64,000 nt of DNA from Catonia carolina (Eukaryota; Arthropoda; Insecta; Hemiptera; Achilidae). Numbering within the stretch: the first letter of the stretch is position 1; each line of letters begins with the position of its first letter. Made by a program: the position numbers and the translations under genes. Location of the stretch: NCBI GenBank assembly GCA_035578175.1, contig JAQMRL010000003.1, positions 83,711,969 through 83,775,968 on the forward strand, given 5' to 3'. Below are positions 10,051 through 20,799 of the stretch, one piece after another. A model generated the notes under the pieces. The model worked only from the letters and a program-made list of their open reading frames with translations, searched no databases and had not been told where the DNA came from.

Positions 10051-10520
10051 TTTTTCTCTTGCCCTATATGAATATAACCGAAAGAAAATTGTTTTTATAA
10101 CAATTTTTTGAAATTGAATTTTTAACAAAAACTCACGTTTACAGACCCTCTGAACCCCTAAAAACATGTTTTTTTTAGCGATTGGTCTGTGTGTGAACAA
10201 AATATAACAAGAACAGAGTAGCATAAAAAGTTGAAACTTGGAACTTATATTAGGTACGAGAATGAAATGAGATACGAACGTTTTCATCAAAATCGGTAGT
10301 AGTTAATTAGTACAATTTTTCCTTTTTTTGCAATTTTCTTATGAACGGCTCCTACGATTTTTTTTTAAATATTGCCACACCTATTACATTTTTGTGCTCT
10401 AAAAAATAGGGCATGTCCACTGAAATTCTTCGGGGGTGTGCTCTTGTGATAAAAATGTTTTTTTTTGTAGATTTTGGCCTTAATATGCATTTTACATCGT
10501 ATTAGAAAAATAATTGAAGT
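10051..10520 (+). mobile_element. HINE-like element, 3'-truncated diverged copy
   Basis: It begins TTTTTCTCTTGCCCTATATG and follows the 6611-7550 copy through ACATGTTTTTTTTAGCGATTGGTCTGTGTGTG and the ATTTTTGTGCTCTA block. It is clearly more diverged and lacks the 3' hairpin. Confidence 0.65.
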
Positions 10521-10559
10521 TTACTAAGATTGTGGTGCAGTCTTTTCAGGAGAAAATTA

Positions 10560-10700
10560 TTACACAACCCTTATTTACTATTACAAAAGCAGCTGTTCTT
10601 CCGCACTAGGACATTTTATAGCAAACAAAAACGCCATACATCTTATTGAGCTCGTCTTCATCCATTAGGCCACACTTCTTGAAAATGTTCATTATAATTG
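10560..10700 (-). pseudogene. possible Tigger/jerky-type transposase scrap
   Basis: The minus strand has an open stretch IIMNIFKKCGLMDEDELNKM. It resembles the (T)II.SFKKCGI segment found late in pogo/Tigger/jerky DDE transposases. The match is short and the frame ends soon after (YKMS, stop). Treat it as a hint only. Confidence 0.3.
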
Positions 10701-10811
10701 ATAATGAATTTAATAAATAACGTAAAATGACGTAATTAAAAAGTTTAATGTTCCTAAATTTAAAGTTTAGAAAACTTAAGACCTTTACATCATCAAGGAA
10801 AGCGAAAAGGT

Positions 10812-11345
10812 ATAGATATATTATAACACCTAAGCCTAAGTTTGCTCGGGATCTGGATATAATAAATAATAAAACGACTTCCTTAAACTTATTATAACAA
10901 TTATGTATTGATACAATAATTAATAATTACAATTAATTGTAAACTTAGATTACTAACAAATTGCAATCGAGTCACTTAAATTGATTTAATTACATAAATG
11001 TAAACCCTTAACTAACAATAATATCAATAATTTTACATTACAATAATTACCTCTTACTACTGAATACAATGTGTACACTACGCAGACGTTTTTTAATGCA
11101 CAATATATATAATGTGTTTACACTAATAGCAAGCTGTATGAAAACTTGAACTGATTGAATTCAACTAACTTACTGACAAAAGGAGCTCATATGTACCCAA
11201 CCTACTAGGTTTCTGAAAAGGAAATAAATTCTAGGTTGAATTCTAAGTTTCTAGAAAGGAAGGAAAATATTAGGCTTTCTTCCGAATTCTGGAAGCAATA
11301 ATAAACAAGTAGATTGTAGCTGAAGAAATACAAAAAAATATTACC
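10812..11345 (+). repeat. dispersed family E, copy 1
   Basis: It starts with AACACCTAAGCCTAAGTTTG and GATCTGGATATAATAAA, passes GTAAACTTAGATTACTAACA and ATTACCTCTTACTAC, and ends near TTCCGAATTCTGGAAGCAAT. The first part recurs at 22540-22850 and both ends recur inverted at 29225-30680. It is non-coding; the element class is unknown. Confidence 0.6.
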
Positions 11346-12567
11346 AGAAATTTTGTAAAAGAGTATACACACATACAAAAATTAGAAAATACTAGAAATT
11401 AAATAAAAACAACAGAAAAGTACAAGAAATGACAATAAGAGCCGATATCACCACTGCACCCTTTCCAGGTAGTAATGTAAGTCACATAACAATACATATA
11501 TTTCATACCAAACGAGATCTCACCTAATTATCTGACCTTAACCATTTCTAGCCTGATGTTACAATATGATAAAAAAGGGAAAAATTTTGGCCTTATATAG
11601 TCAGAACAATGTAGCAAAAATTAACTGTGTATATAATATGATTATGAACAAAAGCAATGGAATAAAAGAATAAAGAGAAACCTAGAAGTAACAGGTATAA
11701 AATAATGAATGATACATGACAGGACAAGGTTTAAAAAATATGTAAAAACTTTTAGGGTATTCAGGAAAAGCAAAAGAGGAAAAGTAATTATCTGGACTGT
11801 ATTATGAAAACAATTATGAAAAATTATAGAAAAGTAGCAAAGAATAAAAAATTAAAAAATCGTAGCCTATAAATTATTTAGTTTTATGGTTTTATGATTT
11901 TTAAACGACGGAAATTCGTTAAAATACAAAATTTAATTATAAATTAAAGATCAAAAGTGTAAAGTGCAGGTGTAAATTAATCAATTAAAAATTTCTCTAA
12001 TAAATTAACTAACCAAGACAAGTAATATTAATATTTATATCAGCGTTAAAAGTTAAAAGCCGTGCAAATATATCAATTAATTAATTTTTAATTAATTATC
12101 TGTTCGAGAATCAATTGGAAGTTGTAGCACAGACTAAAGGAACAATGGAAGTGTGTCATTGAATTAATTTTATGGGAGAAGATGGTAAGCAAGTGTTACA
12201 TCTATGAATATAAAGTCAGGTTTACCGAAGGCGTTTTTATCTTATTCTCTGAAGAAAAATAAATGTAGCTTGTTACAGAATTCCAAGGTGCTAATCAATA
12301 GACCAGTAGTCCAGTAGACTGAATTTTTTTCTTTAATTCATAAGTTATTTCTTCACATGTCTTTATTATAATATGTATAAAATTTTAAACTGATGTACTA
12401 AACTCTAATTATTATAATCAAAGGGCTAATAATTAAATCAGTCATTTCAGAAAGCCCATAGTACAACTAACTTTTTTTAAAAATTAAATAAACTGGTAAC
12501 TTACTACGTTTCAATAAAAAACAATATCAAAAATTATAATTTGTTCACAGGGCTGTCTAATTTAATA
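11346..12567. other. AT-rich spacer
   Basis: I see no gene or known repeat in this stretch. Confidence 0.5.
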
Positions 12568-12692
12568 TATGCTCATAACCATACTTTTCTACTCAGTGCG
12601 GAAGGCAATGGTAGACCACCTCACTACTTGTTTTACTTAGTAAACCTTCTAGAGGTTCAAACCAGCCTTTCGGCTGATAACCTTAACACCAA
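12568..12692 (+). repeat. SINE-A copy with large internal deletion
   Basis: It joins a 5'-end-like TGCTCATAAC (compare 1065-1074) directly to the 3' part CATACTTTTCTACTCAGTGC and onward to CAGCCTTTCGGCTGATAACC. About 270 bp are missing between. A jockey fragment starts immediately after it. Confidence 0.6.
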
Positions 12693-12815
12693 ATTCGTTT
12701 TAAAACCAGTGTTGACTTACCAAATTTAATTGTGGGGAACTGCCAAGAAATCAAACATAGAAATACTTGAGCGTTTCCAGTCGAATATCACGCGTGACAT
12801 TCAATGTGACTTGTG
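12693..12815 (+). pseudogene. jockey-like retrotransposon fragment
   Basis: The plus strand reads FVLKPVLTYQI, a stop, LWGTAKKSNIEILERFQSN. This is the jockey motif LKP..TYG.QLWG.A..SNI.I.QRFQSK. Only about 40 codons survive, with one stop. Confidence 0.6.
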
Positions 12816-12821
12816 ATAATT

Positions 12822-12905
12822 TTCAGACCTTAGTTAGGAATCAAACCCGGGGATTTTTCACTTTGTAGTGCAGCACACTTGCTACTACACCATGGAGGCG
12901 GGTAG
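12822..12905 (-). repeat. tRNA-like SINE head
   Basis: On the minus strand CCCGCCTCCATGGTGTAGTAG resembles a box A arm and GGGTTTGATTCC a box B, about 45 bp apart, as in a tRNA-derived SINE head. No 3' body was found. It could be a decayed tRNA pseudogene. Confidence 0.5.
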
Positions 12906-13111
12906 TTTATAAATTTATTTACTGATGTGTCACCGTCACCCCCTTTGATTAAGTACTGTGTTGTCGGCTATCAAAGCTTCCGACGTAGCGACGGAGGGGA
13001 GCCACCAATAGTTCCGAGAGGGGTGGTAGGCTTGTGGCGGCGTACCGACAGAGGCTTTTGTCATCAAGGCTAAGCCAGTAAACCGCCTCCTACCACAGCG
13101 CTCTCGGCGAC

Positions 13112-13118
13112 TATAAAA
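13112..13118 (+). promoter_or_regulatory. TATA box of the solo LTR
   Basis: TATAAAA lies in the LTR between GC-rich flanks. An initiator-like TCAATTC about 30 bp downstream (about 13143) would be the start of the R region. Confidence 0.6.
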
Positions 13119-13476
13119 AGAGCGCTCCACTGAGCCAAGGGATTCAATTCCGATTCAAACAGCAAACAAGACATCCACCATTGGCGTACGGCTACCGAAC
13201 TCCAGCGAAGACTAATCGATGACCCCGCAAGAGAGAAGATGATGCTTCCGCTTGCCGAACCGTCACCGTAAGCCGTCGACCGGACCGTCATCGCCCGCTG
13301 ATGCAAACGATGCCACAGCGGTCCCCTCGACCGAGCCTTACACCCACCGGACCCGACAAAGCAGCCATTGAAGCACTTCTGCGAGGAAAGAAAATGATGT
13401 CTCTGCTGGACGACGACACGCCGTGTCGCCCAGCTCCTCGACCGACTATTCCTATCAAGACGATCACCGCTTAAAT

Positions 13477-13496
13477 GGCCCTTTTCAGGGCCACCA
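13477..13496 (+). promoter_or_regulatory. histone-type mRNA 3' stem-loop in the LTR
   Basis: GGCCCTTTTCAGGGCC followed by ACCA is the metazoan histone stem-loop consensus: a 6-bp stem GGCCCT/AGGGCC, loop TTTC and 3' flank ACCA. The 5' flank is AAAT. A purine-rich GTAAAGGA lies 9-16 bases downstream, where a U7 snRNP binding element would sit. Only about 47 bp separate it from the LTR end, so it occupies the place of a retroelement 3'-end signal. No histone coding sequence precedes it. Confidence 0.75.
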
Positions 13497-13547
13497 AAAT
13501 GTAAAGGATTCAACTCACCACTTACTGTCGCCATCCGGTGACAGATG

Positions 13548-14893
13548 GTTTACTTAAAACTTCACGAAATTTAGTGTCATTAGAGGCCCCATGTTGATAT
13601 TGTATTTAATAGCAAATAAATTTTAAAACTCAACCAGAAATTATGAAAAGTGTTTTTAGTTGGTGGACTTGAACACTCTGTTTATAGAACCATAGAGGAT
13701 TTTACAAATTTTTTATTTTATTACTTTGTACAAGCTAGAGTAGAGTTTAATGGGACCTCTTAAATTTAAATAAAGAGGAATCATTGACGAAAACTCTGTT
13801 AAAGTTCCATGGAGAATTTTTAGATGAACAGAAAAGTAGAAAAATAATATTATAATTAAAAATTATTTTACTGTAAGTAAAACCAATATAAGTAAAGAGC
13901 TAAATTATTTTTGTGCTAAATTATTATTTTAAATATTTCTAAACTAGCTTATTTATTGGTGTTCTAACAACAATAAATTTAATAGAATGCAAAATTAAGT
14001 TACTACTTATTCTTTAAACTGAATAATATATTTTGAATAATATATTTAAATACATGCACACAATTAAAATGTATTAAATTTATACAAAATAGAGGTAAGG
14101 GAATTAAATATAAAAAAGAAAATTTAAGCTATCAAACATTCGGTTTACCGATTGTGTATTGTTATGTATACGTGGGTGATATTCAACACAGACGTTCGAA
14201 TAAAATTTAAACTATTATATTGACTATAATTTGTACTTAATTAAAAAATAATACACACAGTTATTGATTTAATTATAAATTCAATAAATAAATTTAAAAA
14301 ATATGTAAATTTTTTTGGATTAATATAAAAATAATTCGCTGAATATTTTTATTAACATAGAAATAATTAATGATACTATGGACGCTATAATACAATTTTC
14401 ATGGGGGCGTAACGAAGAAAAAGAATTGAATTTAAATCTAGACCTCCTATTAATTTATCCTAAAGAAATTTCTATACCTTGTTATTTATTCATAATCATG
14501 CGAGAAATATTGTTTTGTTGCAAACAATTAGTACTTTACCACCTCGAAGGATTAATTTTAACACGCTCAAGCTGTTGAATGAATATCCTAAATTTGATTC
14601 ATGACAATTGTAGAAAAATTTTCATCCCGTACCGAAATATAATTTTAGAATTCTTTTTTACCAACAGATTTATCAATAAGTTGTTTTGTACAGTACAAAA
14701 AATAGATTTGGTAAAAAGTTAATTGTCGTGAAAAAATACCTTTAAAAAACTAAAAACTGATATGTACAGTTTGATATACATTACAAATACATATAATGAA
14801 GGTAAATTTTGAAAAGTGTATGATTTAAGTTACAAACAAATAAGTCTGTTAACAAATGAATTTTTAAGATTGCGGTCTTATTACGACATAAGT
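13548..14893. other. AT-rich spacer
   Basis: No repeat or gene was recognised. A 66-codon plus-strand frame at 14378-14578 has ordinary composition but no motif I know and no paralogue in the window. Confidence 0.45.
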
Positions 14894-15305
14894 GTATTTT
14901 TTTTATTTATTTATTTTTTGAATAACTGTAAATCTACGATCTGCTCTCATAGAACAATGAGTAGATGTGTTGTAAGTATAAATCTTGAGTAAGTAATACC
15001 CCTTGGTATTACTCTATAAAATTTCCCATTTTGTTGAATTGATCTTGCCAGGAATGTAAAGTAAATTACACAATCACATATTAAAATAAATCTGTAGGGT
15101 GTAGTCTGCATAGTCTTCTGTGTGTTCCACTGTTGTCTAGGAGATTGATGGCTTCTGGATTCTGATGATTTTCAAGTCTTGTTTGGTAACTGGTGCAAAA
15201 TTTCTGTATAGCTTCGTGTACCGTGGGAGTGTTCGTGTCTCTGTGCAATATAGTGTTGGATATGTACCAAGGTGAGTCCATGATGTTCCGAAGTATTTTT
15301 CACTA
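14894..15305 (-). pseudogene. jockey-like retrotransposon 3' end (subfamily J1)
   Basis: The minus-strand frame 15081-15281 reads MDSPWYISNTILHRDTNTPT, VHEAIQKFCTSYQTRLENHQ and LLDNSGTHRRLCRLHPTDLF, stop: the C terminus of a jockey polymerase (APWY.SN..LHRDL.IPTV). Its 3' UTR ends in AAATAAATAAATAAA near 14900. It is 5' truncated. The ending HPTDLF is shared with the copy at 25400-25650. Confidence 0.75.
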
Positions 15306-15625
15306 AGCATAAGTATAAGTGTATAGCATACAATTTATTAATAAAGTTAACTCATTCGCTACCAACTGAAATGTTAGTGTTTATTGACTTCTATTAATTT
15401 GTGTTATTATTTATAATCATTTAGTGGAAAATCAGTGAATTTAATCGTTATTTTCAGAAAAAAATATGTGAGTATTTTTAATTTTAAGCAAAATATACTT
15501 CTCCAGACTAGTGTCACAAATTCGTGGCTCACTTCACACACTATCTAAAAATATTCCTGGATAATAGCTGAACACATTAATAATATAAATAAAACTTTAA
15601 TCAGATAATTACGAAAGAAAATATT
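15306..15625. other. spacer
   Basis: AT-rich; nothing recognised. Confidence 0.4.
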
Positions 15626-15745
15626 GAGTTGGTTTTTTTGGTTATTGAACAAAAATTAACTTGTTGTACAAAGCAAACCCTCGTGTAACGTATTTGTGAC
15701 GTTGCCACGTCATAAAATGTGTGTGTAACACATCTGTGACGTTAG
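15626..15745 (+). repeat. dispersed family F, copy 1
   Basis: GAGTTGGTTTTTTTGGTTAT, TTGAACAAAAATTAACTTG and ATTTGTGACGTTGCCACG are matched at 37786-37918 in the same orientation. The unit carries TGACGT three times, counting both strands. Its ends and class are unknown. Confidence 0.6.
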
Positions 15746-15754
15746 TAGCGAGAG

Positions 15755-16002
15755 TTATAAAACCTACAAGTTTTATTTCAAGAATTTTTTGTATAGAGAC
15801 TAATCTAGCGTCAATTAGTGATTTTTCATATGTTTAAGACCTACTACAGAGGTTGATTTTCATTTTGCGTCATTCATTTATATTTAAAATAATATAATGC
15901 TTTTCATTTTTTATTATTTATTCATGATTAAACGAAGGTTATATTTTACATTATTTACATTGGAAAGATAAAATTGTGTGAGTGTTTCACATTAGATTTT
16001 TT
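15755..16002 (+). mobile_element. HINE-like element, 5'-truncated copy
   Basis: It aligns to the last 250 bp of the full copies (CATTTTGCGTCATTCA, then TTGTGTGAGTGTTTCACATT and AGATTTTTTT at the end). The subterminal repeat has changed to GGAAAGATAAAATT. Confidence 0.65.
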
Positions 16003-17654
16003 TATTTTCAATGTTTTCAGTTTTTACCATTTCAGGTTTTTCGATATCGCTTGTTAATGACGTTTGCCTTGCAAGCTTCAGCAGTAAACAATTTACATTT
16101 TTCTAAATTACATTTTCTTTCATTGTATAAAATATCAAAAAAGACTAGACTTACGTAGTTGTTGCTTATGCGATTATGTGAAGGATCATTACAAAATGGT
16201 TTTTTGCTTAAGTAATTACAAACTGATGATGATTAACAGAGTATTGAAAGGTCTTCAGGTCAGCCCAGTCAGTTAACTGGTAGAAAGTTACTATTAATAT
16301 TGTTAAGTAACACTGGTTGGGTAAACGAATTTATGTGTTGACCAGTTGAGAGCCACACGTGAAGAACTTCGCTGTAGGTCCCTATTAAATTTCACGTCCA
16401 CTTTTAAGCTAAAAATACAATAGAATAATTTATCGAATTGGGGGTTCTCAATTAAATGATAGTTACAGTTTTCGATGGAAAATTAAAGCTCGAAAAAATA
16501 CAAATAAAAAAATACGAAATATTAAGGGTTAGCCACAAAATTTGCTTGAAATATTTACATTGAAAGCGAAACAAACAACATTACAACTACAAGGTGTAAA
16601 AAATCGGTATAATTTTTAAAAATTGATACATCAATCATTTTAATATTAATTTAATTTACCAAAAATGAAAACACAAGAGGAGAATTTAAATTAGGTATTC
16701 ATTCAAATGAGAGCCCTTAAAATATTTAATAAATTATGGAACCTGTTTTAATCGGAATCAATTTACATTGAAATTTCTACATAATTGAAATCTATCTTAT
16801 ACCTAGACGTTGTTGTTATGAGAGTAGCTTCACTATAGGCTGAATGAATTAAAAATAAAACATACAAAACAAAATCTAATAATGGTTTATAAATAAATTG
16901 TGTTTCATCAAGTTGATTTCTTTATTCTAAGGTTTTCAATTTTTATTACAGTCTCGTACTTGTATGTTGAAGCTTCAGAATTTGTAACAATAACAAAACA
17001 GCTAAATATACACAATAAGTAAAATTCAGAAACTAATATTTCCTTCTTAAAATATCCTTTTTTATCAACTTGCGTTTCGTTTATTTCCACAGTTATTTTA
17101 GTCGTCATTCTCTTTTGATTGTTATCTTACTTAGAAAAAGATGAAAGAAAGTTGTCAAAAAAGTTAAGCCTATAAGTTTTCTCATCTTTAAAATTTCTTA
17201 TAAATTTTTCACTTAATTTCTTTTGTAACTGTATAAAAACAATCAGCAAAAATGTTTACAACTAAGTTAAAAAAATATATATATAGAAAACTAACCGAGT
17301 TAATGGCTTTGAGGAAGTCACCACTCAGTGAAAGCTCTTCAGATAACGACAACTGTGTTAAATTTTAATTTATATTATTTTACACGTAAATTAATGTTTG
17401 AGTTACGTTAATGTATCATGTTTCTTCTTCGTCGGCGTTTCAATGGTTTTTGTGCGATTCCTGGTAGGTCTGCATAATTCATGTTGCATAAATTAAGGGA
17501 TTATTATAATTTTGAAGTTTGTCTCTAAACCTACGGTGCAATGATAGAAACGTATCGTTGACGTAAGGGACGCGTAAGTGATAGTGTAGTGTTCTACTGA
17601 ATACATTGTTCTATTGGGTGTAGTGTTCTATTTAAGATCTTATAAATGAAAACC
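16003..17654. other. AT-rich spacer
   Basis: No gene or known repeat seen. A 66-codon minus-strand frame (16908-17108) is unrecognised. Near 17590-17635 the phrase TAGTGTTCTA occurs in short direct repeats. Confidence 0.45.
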
Positions 17655-18051
17655 TGCCCATAACAGTCAGGTAGATTGTCGAATTGTTTACACTTGATCT
17701 ATAAGTTGCAGGGCTAAAATAAATAGTTCTGTTTCTTGTCACATGGTCAGCCAATTATATGACTGAATCATTTAACAACAGAAGAGGTAGAGGTGTAAAA
17801 GGTACTTATCAGAGTTATCACCTCTGAAAGTAATGAATTTCATTATACACCCAGACCCTGTGGTGAATGAAGTGAAGGTGTCATTTGCAGAGTGGAAAAT
17901 ATGTGCTTTTCAGAGGGCCCGGCATGCTGATAAGCGTACTTTTCCATTCAGTGAGGAAGGCAATTGTAAACCACCTCACTCCTCGTATTACTTAGTAAAA
18001 CCTCTACAGGTTCAAACCAGCCTTTTGGCTGATGACGTAAACAATAACAAC
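17655..18051 (+). mobile_element. SINE-A copy, full length
   Basis: It runs from TGCCCATAACAGTCAGGTAG to GATGACGTAAACAATAACAAC. The internal frame from the ATG at 17833 (MNFIIHPDPVVNEVKVSFAE) is open to the 3' end. Target duplications are not clear. It belongs to the subfamily with GTTGCAGGGCTAAAATAAAT. Confidence 0.8.
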
Positions 18052-18318
18052 GCATAAAAAACCATTGTTTCCATATATTTTTGTTTCTTTATTTTGTTTC
18101 ATTTACTGGGTTTATTCATTTTTAACATACCTAAGCATACATTTATTCACAGTTTAGCCTACATAACATGTTTAAAATAACAAGTGTTAGTTTATTCATA
18201 ATTATAAAATCAGAAATAATTTTTGGCTGTACTAATAATAAAAATAACTGATCGCAAGGTATCATGGGTTACGATTTTTTTAAATTTTTACTACACGTAC
18301 ATGAACAGGTTAATAAAC

Positions 18319-18842
18319 TTAAGTATTTAAGAAGTTGGATTACAGCCGATCTGGAGCCAGCAGTAGAAGTGAAGTAATGAAATAACTCGGATGGCTTTTC
18401 TTAACATAAAACATCTGCGTGAGATAACAATATAATTTCATTTCCTGTAAGATATAGCTTTGTAAAGACATACATATACTCCTCCTACTATACGATATAA
18501 AGAAAATATGGACTTTTAATATGGAGCCCATGTATCTTTTGAAGCTTTCGAGATGTGGGTGTTAAGAAGAATGCTCTGGATTTCGTGGACCAGTTATGTT
18601 ACCAACGCCGATGTTCTGCGAAGTATGAAACGAAGAAATACTGCCTACCTTGGTCATATACAGGAGTGATAAGTATGAGTTTCTCAGATGGACTCTCGAG
18701 AGAAAAGTTGAGGGCAAACGCAGGCCTGGGCGAAGGAAATGCTTATAGTTGAAGAATATTACAGACCGGACAAATTTGATTACGCACACTCTTTTCAAGA
18801 TGTCTAATGATAAAAAGCGATTTGCAAGTGCTGTGGCCAATC
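18319..18842 (+). pseudogene. RTE-like endonuclease-RT C-terminal fragment
   Basis: Pieces read KYLRSWITADLEPAVEVK, then FEMWVLRRMLWISWTSYVTN, YLGHIQ, LRANAGLGEGN and, shifted, LFKMSNDKKRFASAVANL. They follow the order of insect endonuclease-RT proteins (KYLGSWI, FEMWVLRRMLRISWT..VTN, YLGHI, GK.EGKRRPGRR). Several stops and shifts mark it as dead. It ends just before the inverted SINE-A copy. Confidence 0.7.
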
Positions 18843-18887
18843 TTCAGTAATACAGTCGGCACTGTAAGAAGAAGATACTATACTGAT

Positions 18888-19290
18888 GTTGTTGTTTAGG
18901 TCATCAGCCGAAAGGCTGGTTTGAACCTGTAGAGGTTTTACTAAGTAAATCGAAGAGTGAAGTGGTTTACGATTGCCTTTCTCACTGAGTGGAAAAGTAC
19001 GCTTATCAGCATGCCGGGCCCTCTGAAAAGCACATATTTTCCACTCTGCAAATGACACCTTCACTTCATTCACCACAGGGTCTGGCTGTATAATGAAATT
19101 CATTACTTTCGGAGGAGATAACTCTGATTAGTGTCTTTTACACCTCTATTCTTCTGTTCTTAAACGATTCAGTCATTAAATTGGCTGACCATGTGATACG
19201 AAACAGAACTATTTATTTTAGCCCTGCAACGAACAGATTGAGTGTAAATAATTTGACACTCCACCTGTCTATTATGGGCGAACTATAGGC
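18888..19290 (-). mobile_element. SINE-A copy, inverted, full length
   Basis: On the minus strand it runs from about GCCCATAATAGACAGGTGG to CTAAACAACAAC, with the open frame from 19103 (MNFIIQPDPVVNEVKVSFAE). TACTGAT occurs at both edges (about 18881 and 19293) and may be a partial target duplication. Confidence 0.8.
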
Positions 19291-20215
19291 CTACTGATAT
19301 AATAGCGAAATTTGAAATCATCAAGCATCATGATTTATGGATTAAACTATAATATGCATAGCTCATCAAAATAAACGCTATTAATCAATTTAAAGTGTCC
19401 TGTATGTATTATATTGAATACATATTTATTTATAAATAAATTATTTAAATAGCCTGAAACGTATTCCCTTTTACTACGGTATAACTTTTTAATTAAATTC
19501 TCTTACAAAAGGTGTGCACGCTAATAGCAATTTAATAAAAACACGATTTTCTATGATAAAACCCTTGTCTGCGTGATTTGCATTTTAGTTACCGTAGTCA
19601 GTTTCTTTATGGAATTAACCAATCCATTTTACAAATTTAATTTTGTATTTCGGATGTCTAAAAATCAACTTTCTCTTTCAGCGTTATTTTTATTTATTTC
19701 ATATTTATGTTTAAAATTTATTTAAGGTAGCATCAAAAATAAAGTCGTTGGCGAGTACAATTAGTGCATAAAAATTACACAGTTTGTTATTAAAATGTAT
19801 TCTGTAACTAAGTTAAGAAGAAAGTTGGAAATAAAGATTTTCCCATGAATAATTTAAAAAAGTTATATTTTAATTACTTATGTATTTTTTTATAGATCAA
19901 GGGAGGTATAGCCCCAAAACATCCACCTCAGTAAAACAACTAGCATCGCAACTTTATTAAAAAAAATGTCATGGCAAATATGGCAGCTATTATTATGCTT
20001 GTTAAAATTTGATGAGTCTCTTTTGGCTACCTTTTAATTAACTTTTAAAAATTATTACATACATAAATTTAATTAACTTTCCTTAATTTACAAATTTACT
20101 TATCGGCTATTAACTTTGTGGTGGGAAAATTACACTACCCTACCATAATTCTTCATGCTAAAAGTGTAGCTTTATAGAAAAGTTTGCTGCATTTGTGGTT
20201 TAATTTATACTTATA
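19291..20215. other. AT-rich spacer
   Basis: Nothing recognised apart from one TAGGCCTA octamer at its start (about 19286). Confidence 0.5.
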
Positions 20216-20217
20216 TT

Positions 20218-20245
20218 AAAAAGACAAAGCACGCTTTGTCTTTTT
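20218..20245. repeat. perfect 13-bp inverted repeat
   Basis: AAAAAGACAAAGC and GCTTTGTCTTTTT are separated by only AC. It lies at the likely 5' edge of the next Helitron remnant. It could be that element's end or a hairpin of an older repeat. Confidence 0.7.
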
Positions 20246-20779
20246 TTGTGTAGGCTAATTTTCAGAACTACTAAACGGATTTTCATGAAATTTTGACAGC
20301 GTATTCGTATTTATATTTACAGCAACATTTTATTTAAAAATTTTCAAAAATAATAACACTAAGGACTCTAATGAAGATTTCCATAAATAAATATATATGT
20401 GTGTTTGTGTTGTTTTAGTTGTTTGTGTGTGCGTGTGTGTGTGTATGTGAGTACGTATTACTGTTGAAGTAGATGAAGAGGTTTGATGATGGCGAGCGAT
20501 GTACTCGGGGAGATATTATCAAAACGTCATTTGGTGTGTGTGCGTGCGTGTGTGTGTGTGTGTGTGTGTGCACTATTGTTGAAGACAGTATTGTCATACG
20601 TATAAATACTAGCAAGAGACGTACACGGGGGTATTTAGCAAAACGTGTGTGTGTGTGTGTGTGTGTACGCCGGAATATACAGTCGAACTATATAGCAGCT
20701 ACCGAATTCCTGTTACATATTTATTTATACAAAATTGATTACACATGTTTCGCGTGTGAAGCCACGCAAGGCATACTAG
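20240..20779 (+). mobile_element. Helitron remnant with intact 3' end
   Basis: The 3' end has a GCGTG...CACGC hairpin and then GGCATACTAG ending at 20779 before a T, as in the Helitron at 5945-7602. Near the 5' side CTACTAAACGGATTTTCATG matches the usual insect Helitron leader. The interior holds three (GT)n tracts. The exact 5' end is uncertain. Confidence 0.6.
20412..20670 (+). repeat. three GT microsatellite tracts
   Basis: GT/GCGT runs occur at about 20420-20445, 20535-20573 and 20643-20667. Each is followed by similar text (TATTACTGTTG, CACTATTGTTG), which suggests a tandemly duplicated unit of roughly 110 bp inside the Helitron. Frames reading VCVCVC here are repeat artefacts. Confidence 0.7.
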
Positions 20780-20799
20780 TACTACATATTTCAGTTGTT

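Larger units (their letters stand above)
12928..13543 (+). mobile_element. solo LTR, probably Ty3/gypsy-type
   Basis: The 616-bp unit begins TGTCACCG and ends CGGTGACA, a perfect 8-bp TG...CA inverted pair. It is flanked by GATG on both sides (12924-12927 and 13544-13547), a 4-bp target duplication as usual for gypsy elements. It contains a TATA box (13112) and a histone-type stem-loop (13477-13492), and is far richer in G+C than its surroundings. No internal region, primer binding site or polypurine tract flanks it, so it is a solo LTR left by recombination. I see no AATAAA inside it. A 154-codon minus-strand frame (13070-13534) and a plus-strand frame ending at 13474 lie within it; neither resembles a known protein. 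Confidence 0.8.

Noticed and set aside
12990..13070. Hammerhead-type ribozyme in SINE-A or the LTR
   Set aside because: SINE-A ends contain CTGATGA, as in the hammerhead core, but the required GAAA and flanking stems are absent; the LTR shows nothing similar.
13222..13474. Plus-strand frame ending two bases before the histone-type stem-loop, tested as a histone pseudogene
   Set aside because: The translation (MPQRSPRPSLTPTGPDKAA onward) has no similarity to H1, H2A, H2B, H3 or H4, and the stop-to-stem distance is too short for a histone gene. The LTR explanation fits better.
13070..13534. 154-codon minus-strand frame in the GC-rich block
   Set aside because: It lies wholly inside the solo LTR, overlaps the stem-loop on the other strand and matches no domain. 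Long frames are expected by chance where stop codons are rare.
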